Origin: Paulinella micropora
Lineage: Eukaryota > Cercozoa > Imbricatea > Euglyphida > Paulinellidae
Length of the DNA stretch: 64,000 bases
NCBI GenBank assembly: GCA_019918135.1
Contig: WBZZ01001190.1
Coordinates: 87,001 to 151,000 of the forward strand
Reading direction: 5' to 3'
Below are positions 1-7,249 of this stretch, piece by piece; positions within the stretch are counted from its first letter, which is position 1, and every line of letters starts with the position of its first letter. The notes beneath the pieces are model-generated. The model was given only the letters and a program-made list of their open reading frames with translations. It ran no database searches and was not told the DNA's origin. A program made the position numbers and the translations under genes.

Positions 1-1
1 G

Positions 2-808
2 CTACGCGCCGTCTTGCAGGCCCGGCTAGATCTCTATGCACAGATCTCGGCTACCTGTGTCGAGAAAGGGAAATGCCGACTCGCAGGCACGCTGGCTGCG
101 CACAGTGCTGCATCCTCGTGGCTTGCAAAGGGCACATACCACGTAGTCTTTTTTCCCGAGCAGTCGGGCGGCCGCGACACCCCGAGAGAGGTGCACCGCT
201 ACGGCTTCGTGTATTTCGACAGCGTGGACAAGGCCGACGCGCGCGTAAGCTGGGCCTCGGCCATGTTCCGTGCCGGGGTCGGGGCCTACCGAGAAACCAA
301 GTATGAACAATGTCTGCGCAAGGATGTTATGTCTTTTTGCAAGAGCACGCAGGCTGACTTTCTCCAGCAAGAGACGCTGGCGAAGCGGCTGGTTTGTGCC
401 ACATGCCGCCAAGCCTGGGGAAAGGAGCTTGCCGATATTCTAGTTAAGGCGACCAGGTCCTTTACGGATTTTACTCTCGCCGATCAAGCTGGGGAGCCAG
501 GCGCAATCTACCTTTTTCGAAGCATGGCGGCGTACGCGCTAGGGAATTTGCAGCAGTACTGCAAGCGCTCCGCAGACCCAGCGGAGCGTTGGGCCGCCTG
601 GCTGGCCACGTACAGAACACTCAGGCGCTACGCCGAGCTCTTTGTCGCACGGCTCGCCACCCACCCCGAAGACGACGCCGTGCTCGTCGACCTCAAACCC
701 GCCAACTTCCTCGTATACCCCAGCCCGCTGCCGCGGGCTGAAGGAGAGGCAGGGGGGGTTCGGGGGGCAGCATGCCCCCGCGCGGCAGCGGGCTGGCATG
801 CGGGCTGA
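2..808 (+). CDS. Protein kinase-like protein, copy A (5' partial)
   Basis: The window opens inside this gene; copy B at 63071 shows that about 13 N-terminal residues are missing. The last third carries a kinase-like catalytic loop, VDLKPANFLVY, matching HRDLKPxNxL except that the HRD histidine is absent. A hinge-like segment (IYLFRSMAAYALGNLQQY) and a helical stretch precede it. No clear DFG is visible, so this may be a pseudokinase. A 75-bp palindromic element (721-795) lies directly after the catalytic loop, and the ORF ends soon after it. Copy B is about 98% identical. Function is unknown; a regulatory kinase or scaffold of the virus is the simplest guess. Confidence 0.55.
   Translation, partial: LRAVLQARLDLYAQISATCVEKGKCRLAGTLAAHSAASSWLAKGTYHVVFFPEQSGGRDTPREVHRYGFVYFDSVDKADARVSWASAMFRAGVGAYRETKYEQCLRKDVMSFCKSTQADFLQQETLAKRLVCATCRQAWGKELADILVKATRSFTDFTLADQAGEPGAIYLFRSMAAYALGNLQQYCKRSADPAERWAAWLATYRTLRRYAELFVARLATHPEDDAVLVDLKPANFLVYPSPLPRAEGEAGGVRGAACPRAAAGWHAG
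721..795. repeat. 75-bp palindromic mini-element inside a coding sequence
   Basis: It has 15-bp terminal inverted repeats: CAGCCCGCTGCCGCG at 721-735 and its exact complement at 781-795. Between them lie a G-run and GGGGGGCAGCATGCCCCC. Related elements occur near 5405, 5639, 14700, 24866, 25163, 25383, 25436, 25530 and 63829. It sits inside the kinase-like gene and is translated with it. No target-site duplication is obvious. Confidence 0.75.
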
Positions 809-1123
809 GGGTCTTGTTCGGTGACGCGGACGTGCGCGAAGACGCGTTCAACGCGCCGGCGAGCGAGCTGAGCCTGTCCTGGCTGGAGCTGCTGTGCTAT
901 CCCCCCCGGGCGGGCGGTATATGCCGCCGAGCAGCAGGCTCAGCTTGGGGATGCTGGCGACCCTGGTAGCTGTCAGCCTGCATACTGCTGCGGCGGAGGA
1001 CGACGACGGCGAGGAGGCCTGGCTGCTGCGACTAGCGATTGGGCAGGCTCGGGGCCTGTGGGCCGCCGAGTCCAAGACCAGGATCCTAAGCGAAGCCATC
1101 TCATTATCTCCCTGGTCTCCAGC
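809..1123. other. Short stretch between kinase-like ORFs, no confident gene
   Basis: Several short frames here carry protein-like pieces, for example GLRVLFGDADVREDAF at about 803-850 and an alanine/acidic stretch near 960-1050. A second small GC palindrome (CGGGCGGGCGGTATATGCCG) lies at about 908-927. The stretch probably belongs to the kinase-like gene or to the 5' part of the next gene. I call no separate product. Confidence 0.4.
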
Positions 1124-3127
1124 ATGCGCTTCAGCAATCAGCACCTGCAAACCTTCCTTCAAGTGCTGGCGGCCTACACCGCCCCCGCAGCCAGCACCCC
1201 ACCGCCAGTGGCTGTTTCTTTTTCAGACGCTAGCGGTGGGGTGCTGGCTAAGGCGGCGCTGCAATACAAAGATTTACTGAAGCAGGCTTTTCGCTGCAAC
1301 CATTGCGACAAGCCATTGCAGAATGCACGGTGCGATTTGGCGAAATACTTAGATCAAGTGGCCACGGCGCAGGCTAATCCTGCACCCCAGCCCGTGGACT
1401 TGCTACAACTGCTGAGTGACACACTTTCCACTCCAGAAGGAGTGACAAAAGAAAAGTTAGATGACAACGGAACATGGTTGTGTTATAAGACGCCCGGACG
1501 CACAGACATTTTTGTGTGTGGAGTGCAACCCGGCGGCTACGACAAGGCATATGTGGATTGGTCTGTAGCCTTGTTCCAGGCGCAAATCGGTGTGTGCCAC
1601 TCGACCCTCATCCAGGACCAACTCGCAACTTCGGCCAATAACGCGAGTCAGACGGGTTTTCGTTCGAACGAGCATATGGAAATGCTGAGAATCTTTCTGC
1701 GCAACCAGAAAACATTTGACAAAAGCATTACTTGGCTGGGGTACAAGCAGCCCAACGACGCCGGGCTCTTGTCGCAGCACCTGCGGGACCCGCGGCTAGC
1801 CCCACGAGCCTGGGAGGAACTGTTTCTGTTAATGCGTCGCTATGCGCGCCTGCTCCTTGGACGGGTACGGCGGGGGGAGCGGGTGTGGCTTTCCGACCGC
1901 TGGGCGGTCGACCGTGTCGCAGTCTACTGCTACGCGCTGGGGGAGTCAGACACAAACTTCATCACGGTTCGCCTCTTGGACTCTCTACTACCTTTTATCC
2001 AGCCCGGGTACTGTGCCGGCATTTCCGTGGACAAGAAGCTTTTCTTTTGTGACAGCACACAAGCGGAGGCCAGCCCTACCGCGCTAGCCGTCGTGTTGTA
2101 TCTGGCGTTGGTGTCAAACAGCCAGCGAAATTTCCTAGACAATATAGACGAAATCAGTCGATCATACGTACTGGCGCCGCTGGCCCCACTGACTGAAAAC
2201 CCAGCTACCAAAGGCCGCTGGTTGCCGTCGACCCTGGACCTACTCGACGACCCCGGCGGCGTTCTCTGCCAGCTGGTAGCTTCGGACGCCGCCGGGGGGC
2301 TCCAAACTCTCAAGGATTTCCGAGACAACATCCTGCACACGCTCAACGAAGAAGCCGACAGTCAATTCCAAGGCAGGCTGGATAAGTCGCCGCCGGGCCA
2401 GGCCAGCAACAGATACAACCCCCAGCCCCGGCCCAATCGCTTTAGCGAACAAGTCCAGGGCCTGCGCCGGAAGCTCGAGAATTTGCGGAGGAAGAAGAAG
2501 CCGGGCCGCGAAACTCGAGAGGCACGTGGCAGTAAGCAGCCGGAGGTGTTCAGGGGAGGCGCCGGCAGCCCAGACGAAAGCGCCGCTTTCTTCTACACGT
2601 CCACAGAAAACATTGCAAAAATTGCCCCCTGGTACGCACACTTGTACAAACACAAAATAGCAGCGTACCAAGCCTTAGAATACGACTACAACGCCGCTCC
2701 GGCTGCGCCAGGTTTAGGCTTCGGCAGCATCCCATGCTTGGTGCGCCTCCAACTCCCTCCCGGCGGAATGCCCCTTCCCGAATTCTTGGCGCAGCCGTCT
2801 CTGTCGCAGGACACCAAGAACCAGGTCTGGGAAGAGCTCTTCTTGCTGGTGCAGCGCTGTGCGGCTCTTCCCGCCACATTGCTCGACCAAGTCTGCCCGC
2901 TGCTGAGCGCTAGCTGGGACCTATCCTACTTTGAGGTATACTCGGCCAAGTGTCCTGCCAACCCTGAACTGCTACTAGTGGAGGTGCGAATCTTGCTGGC
3001 ACTGGCTGGCGAACGCCAGCCAGACCGGGCGGCTTTGCTGTACCAGAACCTGATTACAAACAGCAAGCGTCTCTTTGCGGAAGGCGCTCTGTTGCACGGG
3101 CAAGAAGCAGCGGCGCGGGGACAGTAA
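1124..3127 (+). CDS. Large unknown protein with repeated WEELFLL segments
   Basis: 667 residues from the first good ATG (MRFSNQHLQTF); the frame stays open upstream to 1058. A segment is repeated twice: WEELFLLMRRYARLLLGRV around residue 250 and WEELFLLVQRCAALPATLL around residue 580. Each follows a kinase-hinge-like region (LSQHLRDP, LPEFLAQP), so the protein may hold two degenerate domains related to the kinase-like gene upstream. No catalytic Asp-Lys-Asn set is visible in either. A basic, low-complexity linker (about residues 440-480) separates them. A paired cysteine site (CNHC) lies near residue 65. The gene follows the kinase-like ORF on the same strand. Function unknown. Confidence 0.7.
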   Translation: MRFSNQHLQTFLQVLAAYTAPAASTPPPVAVSFSDASGGVLAKAALQYKDLLKQAFRCNHCDKPLQNARCDLAKYLDQVATAQANPAPQPVDLLQLLSDTLSTPEGVTKEKLDDNGTWLCYKTPGRTDIFVCGVQPGGYDKAYVDWSVALFQAQIGVCHSTLIQDQLATSANNASQTGFRSNEHMEMLRIFLRNQKTFDKSITWLGYKQPNDAGLLSQHLRDPRLAPRAWEELFLLMRRYARLLLGRVRRGERVWLSDRWAVDRVAVYCYALGESDTNFITVRLLDSLLPFIQPGYCAGISVDKKLFFCDSTQAEASPTALAVVLYLALVSNSQRNFLDNIDEISRSYVLAPLAPLTENPATKGRWLPSTLDLLDDPGGVLCQLVASDAAGGLQTLKDFRDNILHTLNEEADSQFQGRLDKSPPGQASNRYNPQPRPNRFSEQVQGLRRKLENLRRKKKPGRETREARGSKQPEVFRGGAGSPDESAAFFYTSTENIAKIAPWYAHLYKHKIAAYQALEYDYNAAPAAPGLGFGSIPCLVRLQLPPGGMPLPEFLAQPSLSQDTKNQVWEELFLLVQRCAALPATLLDQVCPLLSASWDLSYFEVYSAKCPANPELLLVEVRILLALAGERQPDRAALLYQNLITNSKRLFAEGALLHGQEAAARGQ

Positions 3128-3145
3128 GCGCACGGCCCTGATCAG

Positions 3146-3180
3146 CCCCCCAACAAATTTCAGTTCTCATTTTATTAACA
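3146..3180. repeat. Short repeat of the glycoprotein start region at its 3' end
   Basis: The stretch CCCCCCAACAAATTTCAGTT and the TCTCATTTTAT after it closely match 3984-4012, which spans the start codon of the glycoprotein gene. The gene is thus flanked by two related segments of about 30 bp in direct orientation. Confidence 0.5.
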
Positions 3181-3203
3181 TTAATATTTAATGCGGGCCG
3201 TGG

Positions 3204-4007
3204 CTACGAAATAACGAACCATTTTCGGGCCCCCAACAGAGTTGACCACACGATTATAAATAGCGCTGCAAAGGCTAGCGCTGCGCAGACTCTTCCATCA
3301 CACGTGCAGGCATCCCTATTGCTTTTGATCATACAACACCCATCCAACCAGACCAATATCGAAAAGATAATCAGAATGATGGTCGGAATGACAAAAACAA
3401 TCATGAAGCCAAGCGCGGTCTTGGTCACACAGGAGACCTGGATTGCATAAGAGACAGCGCACGGCCCTGCTGGACAGGTGAAGTCCCAACTAAGCTCAAC
3501 GTCTTTCATTTTTCTGACATTCTGAAGCAAAGCCCTGCCATGGTTCACACGCGGCATTTGGGTCATGAACGCTAGTACATTGGTATTACAGCGCGTGTAA
3601 TATTCGTTCTTGCCCCATTCTCTCCCCTTGTTCAATCCTAAGGCCAGGTTCGTTGCGCTCTCGCTTTCGCCCATGTAGCAATAAAAGTAAAGGCGATGCA
3701 ATAATGCGCATTGATCAGCCGCCTGTGGATCTTGAAAAGGCTTCACGGAACCCCTAATTTCTGTCTTGTTGGGGAGGGACTCACTCCGTCTCCACTCTAA
3801 ATTCTTAAAACGCCTGTCATGGCAGTAGAACTTTTCATCCAGATCTAACCAGTCGGCCGAGCTGGCGGTAGTGGGGAGGCTATAATACATGTAGCCGATG
3901 TCTTCAACGTGCAGCCGTTCTCCAACGTTGCTGATAGCACTAACCCCTTGCACCCAGTGCTGTGCAACCAGCAGCAGACACACCCCCCAACAAAATTCAC
4001 TTCTCAT
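3204..4007 (-). CDS. Membrane glycoprotein with signal peptide and two TM segments
   Basis: The start is placed at ATG 4007 (MRSEFCWGVCLLLVAQHW), which gives a clean signal peptide; the longer frame adds only a low-complexity leader. The 267-residue product has a Cys-rich ectodomain with at least one N-glycosylation site (NKT). A strong membrane helix (FMIVFVIPTIILIIFSILVW) follows, then a Cys-rich loop and a second hydrophobic helix near the C terminus (ALAFAALFIIVWSTLLGA). This is a type I-like envelope or host-membrane protein topology. It is convergent with the upstream gene (ends 76 bp apart). No family recognised. Confidence 0.75.
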   Translation of the reverse strand: MRSEFCWGVCLLLVAQHWVQGVSAISNVGERLHVEDIGYMYYSLPTTASSADWLDLDEKFYCHDRRFKNLEWRRSESLPNKTEIRGSVKPFQDPQAADQCALLHRLYFYCYMGESESATNLALGLNKGREWGKNEYYTRCNTNVLAFMTQMPRVNHGRALLQNVRKMKDVELSWDFTCPAGPCAVSYAIQVSCVTKTALGFMIVFVIPTIILIIFSILVWLDGCCMIKSNRDACTCDGRVCAALAFAALFIIVWSTLLGARKWFVIS

Positions 4008-4214
4008 TTTATCCGCAAGATTACCCTGGACAGTTTGCAAAGAAGATAAATGGACGGAAAAGGGAAAGTTACAAGAGAAAACAAGAAGCGCGCGCGCGAG
4101 AGAGAGAGAGAGAAAGGAGGGGGGGGGGAACGGGGTGGCGGCTGACGGGGAAAACTTCAACAGAGGCTTTATTTAAGGATAATAACAACAATAATATTGA
4201 TCTAGGCAGGCCCA

Positions 4215-4250
4215 AGCTTCCGCCGAAGCTAGCTAGCTTCGGCGGAAGCT
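4215..4250 (-). terminator. Perfect 36-bp palindrome at a gene 3' end
   Basis: A perfect self-complementary palindrome with arms AGCTTCCGCCGAAGCTAG and complement. It overlaps the stop codon of the minus-strand gene at 4249. Position suggests a 3'-end hairpin (terminator or RNA stability element), but a protein-binding site is equally possible. Confidence 0.5.
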
Positions 4251-4758
4251 AGTTCTGCTTGGGCAGAGGAGTAATGCAATTGTCATAGGGGCGTTGCGCC
4301 AGGCGCCGCCTGGCCAGTGCGTAACTCATCAACACCAGGCTGTTGTTCACGCGCCAAATGTCTCTCTCTACATGCGTCGCACGCGGGTCTTCGGCGCGCA
4401 CTGTGCCTTCCTTGGACTTGACCCACTCTGTCAAAGCCCGCGGCCTAGGGGCCACGTGCTTTTTGTACTGTCCTGAGCGCAGCTGAGCCTTCATACTTTC
4501 TAACACGCCAGAAACTCGCTCCAGGTCTTGCAGCAACGCCGTGCTGCCGGCATCAGCAGCCTCTGCCGCCGTGGGCAAGGGCTCCAGCCCACATACCTGC
4601 GGGTGGTACGCTGGTAGGCCGTACGCTCGTGCGGGCTCGGGCGAGGGCGTCGAGTCTGAGTTCGGAGACAGCTCCTGAGCGGGCGACTCGTTCTCGACCT
4701 TGACTTTCTTGGGAGAAGGCTCCTCCTCCTCCCCCCAGCGCAAATCCATCCTCATCAT
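4249..4758 (-). CDS. Small acidic/proline-rich protein with NLS-like motif
   Basis: 169 residues from ATG 4758 (MMRMDLRWGEEEEP). The N terminus holds an acidic patch followed at once by PSPKKVKVE, close to the SV40-type nuclear signal. A Ser/Pro-rich linker, a leucine-rich helix (ALLQDLERVSGVLESMKAQL) and a basic C-terminal third follow. The product looks like a small nuclear regulator or virion protein. The longer open frame upstream (to 5007) is a shadow over simple repeats and G/C hairpins. No family recognised. Confidence 0.6.
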   Translation of the reverse strand: MMRMDLRWGEEEEPSPKKVKVENESPAQELSPNSDSTPSPEPARAYGLPAYHPQVCGLEPLPTAAEAADAGSTALLQDLERVSGVLESMKAQLRSGQYKKHVAPRPRALTEWVKSKEGTVRAEDPRATHVERDIWRVNNSLVLMSYALARRRLAQRPYDNCITPLPKQN

Positions 4759-4942
4759 CTGGCGAAAAGACACTGAGAGAGAGAGAGAGAGGGAGAGGGG
4801 GGAGGGGGAAGAGGGGGGGGGGGAGAGTGTCAGCACAAAAACACATACATACACACACACTCTCTCAGGCATTCTGCCTGAAAAACGCACAGAAAGCGTC
4901 AAATTGTGGCATAGCAACGCCAGCAGGCTTGGTTGCTTGCTG

Positions 4943-5038
4943 GTGCAGGGGGGGGGGGGGGCGCCCCCCCCCACATGTGCCTCATAGGGGGGGCGCCCCC
5001 CCCCCACATGTGCTCATAGGGGGGGGGGCGCCCCCCCC
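4943..5038. repeat. Three tandem G-run/C-run hairpins
   Basis: Three successive hairpins of the form G(n)CGCC(n), each followed by ACATGTG or CTCATAGG-type spacers. They occupy the spacer upstream of the 4249-4758 gene. Long G-runs could also fold as G-quadruplexes on one strand. Confidence 0.7.
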
Positions 5039-5404
5039 AACCCAGCAGCGACAGTAAAAGCGTGTGATTGTCCGTACAAGCTTGGCGATGCAGCACAAAA
5101 GATTCTTTAATGAAAGAGAACAGAAATTAAGCGGCATCAAAAAAATAAATACCGTGGCTTTTCTATATGTAAGCTTGTTTTTCTTGCACTGCCTCGCTTG
5201 TGCGGGGCTGGGCTCTTATTCTAATCCGAGGTCGAGCAAGCGCAGGCACGAGCTATCCGGTAGTGCCCTGTGCTTGAGCACCAAACGTGCATCTATCTCG
5301 TACAGGCAGAAGCTCGGGTTGTAAATAGTACGGAGCAAGCCCAGACGTTTGGCTTTCTTCCTGGATACAGGGTTAGTGTACACAATCTCTATCCCAACCG
5401 CCTC

Positions 5405-5463
5405 CAGCCCGCTGCCGCGGGCTGAAAGGGGGGGGGGGCGCGGGGGGCCTGCCCCCCGGGCTG
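5405..5463. repeat. Palindromic mini-element in helicase copy
   Basis: Begins CAGCCCGCTGCCGCGGGCTG, then a G-run and GGGGGGCCTGCCCCCC, and ends CGGGCTG. Same family as 721-795. Comparison with the intact helicase gene around 7683 shows that this stretch is extra sequence. Confidence 0.7.
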
Positions 5464-5638
5464 CTAAAGCAGGAAGCGTGACTTTTTGACCGTCGAATAA
5501 AAGCCACAAAATTTCCGGGCTTGAACTCCTGTGCGTAGACCTCTGAAAGGTTATGTTCGCTGAGAAGTTTGAGCCAGAGGTACAAGCGCGAGAAGTCTTT
5601 GGCGAGAAACTCGCTGACATTTTTCCAAAGAGGGCTGC

Positions 5639-5697
5639 CAGCCCGCTGCCGCGGGCTGGGAGGGGGGGGGGCGCGGGGGGCATGCCCCCCCCCCCCT
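5639..5697. repeat. Palindromic mini-element in helicase copy
   Basis: Same CAGCCCGCTGCCGCGGGCTG start, then a G-run and GGGGGGCATGCCCCCC. It lies within the degraded helicase copy and is absent from the matching stretch of the intact gene. Confidence 0.7.
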
Positions 5698-6021
5698 GCG
5701 CATAGATATCAGCTAAGGTGTAATCACAAAGCAGCAAAGGTGAAGAGGGCAGTTCGGTCTTTGCGCTTTTCCTGTGCCAGCGTGGGTTTCTGGGCGACCA
5801 GCGCGCGTTCCTCCTCGTTGAGGACTTCGCTCTGAAGGCCCAGCCGGCTTCCTGCACAATCTCACCCCAGCTAGGTGGCGCGGTCTCTTCTGCAAGCTGA
5901 GGCTCCACAGACTCACCCTCTTCCTCCTGGTCGTTTCTGGCGCGGAGGTAGTCATGACCCATATCGCGCCAGGGGGGGGCATGCACCCTGCACCCCCTTT
6001 CAGTCCACGGCAGCAGGATGG

Positions 6022-7097
6022 TGCGCCAGAGGTGCGCGTTCTAAACTGGGGGCGGGAGCTGCTGCGATTTCAGCAGCTTTTCCCCCAGATCACTGCGCAC
6101 ATTGTGAGGATGGGGTCCCTTGGCTGCAAAACACAACAGAAAAAGAGCGCGCGCGCGCGAGAGAGAGAGAGCGCTTTTATACAAACAGCGTTTTCTTGCT
6201 GAGTGAGCCCCCCCCCTGTTCCGGTGCGAGTGGGAGTGCGATACGGTCGAAAAAGGCAGCAGTCCGCGCGAAAAGGGCAGTAGTTTGCTTGAAAAGGGCA
6301 GCACACCACCGCCGCCGCCCACCCCTGATAATCACTGTGGGGTTTTGTGTGTTAAGAGATAGTAAGTAGATGCGAGATATTTGCACCCTCGCACCCCGCT
6401 CGCAGGCGCGCGGTGCCACCCGGAGCACAGTGTGTGATACGGTCAAAAAAGGCAGTAGTCTGCATTAAAACGGCAGCACACACCGAGGGGGGGGGGAAGA
6501 CGGACTCATCACGTACCCTGGCGCTTGTGCAGTGGGGGAGGGGGCTGGGGAGCAGGCTTCCCCGCGCCGGTGGCGGGCTGCAGAGAGCTGGGCCTTCCCG
6601 CGGGAGCGCCCAGAGGTGCGCACTCTAAACTGGGGGCGCGAGCTGCTGAAATCGCAGCAGCTCGCGCCCCCAGATCACTGCGCAGATTGTGAGGATGGGG
6701 TCCCTTGGCTGCAAAAACAACAGAAAAAGAGCGCGAGCGAGCGAGAGAGAGAGAGCGCTTTTATACAAACAGCGTTTTCTTGCTGAGTGAGCCCCCCCCC
6801 TGTTCCGGTGCGAGTGGGAGTGCGATACGGTCGAAAAAGGCAGCAGTCCGCGCGAAAAAGGCAGTAGTTTTCTTGAAAAGGGCAGCACACCACCGCGCCC
6901 CCCCCCCCTGATAATCACTGTGGGTTCTGTGTGTTAAGAGATAGTAAGTAGATGCGAGATATTTGCACCCTCGCACCCCGCTCGCAGGCGCGCGGTGCCA
7001 CCCGGAGCACAGTGTGTGATACGGTCAAAAAAGGCAGTAGTCTGCATTAAAACGGCAGCACACACCGAGGGGGGGGGGGAAAGACGGACTCATCACG
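6022..7097. repeat. Tandem 492-bp repeat, candidate replication origin
   Basis: Two near-identical units, 6022-6513 and 6606-7097, are separated by 92 bp. Each begins GCGCC(C)AGAGGTGCGC and ends CGGACTCATCACG. Each holds two iteron clusters with the core GAAAARGGCAGYAG or AAAAAGGCAGTAG (around 6240-6300 and 6438-6475, and around 6825-6890 and 7020-7060). Each also holds a (GA)n tract. The repeat directly adjoins the 3' end of the origin-binding-type helicase gene. No ORF here is credible; apparent ORFs repeat with the units. Confidence 0.75.
6632..6671. promoter_or_regulatory. Perfect 17-bp-stem hairpin in the tandem repeat
   Basis: Left arm 6632-6648 (GGGGGCGCGAGCTGCTG), six-base spacer AAATCG, right arm 6655-6671 fully complementary. 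The matching site in the first unit (about 6050-6085) is only partly symmetrical. Within the origin candidate, it could be a recognition or unwinding site. Confidence 0.6.
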
Positions 7098-7249
7098 GGT
7101 GGCCGGGGGGCCTCCGTGTGTGTGTGGGACGAGAAAGCGACTAGGACTGCGAAAACGAATTTTAATGAGAGACTGATTGCGCACGTGTTATGATACACCG
7201 ATGAATATTTGTGTGTCCTTTGCGCTCTCTCTGGTGAGCATTTTTCTCT

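Larger units (their letters stand above)
5216..5986 (-). pseudogene. Degraded partial copy of the origin-binding-type helicase gene
   Basis: Segments such as RDMGHDYLRARNDQ, SVEPQLAEETAPPSWGE and LLCDYTLADIYAQ are near-identical to the C-terminal half of the helicase encoded at 7250-10231. This is therefore a partial duplicate covering only the 3' part of that gene. It is interrupted by two or three palindromic mini-elements (near 5405, 5639 and 5970) and is broken. High similarity in the remaining blocks indicates a fairly recent duplication. Confidence 0.75.

Noticed and set aside
33-60. Similarity of CTCTATGCACAGAT at the window start to the first minisatellite unit near 36600
   Set aside because: Too short and not shared by kinase-like copy B at the same place; probably chance.
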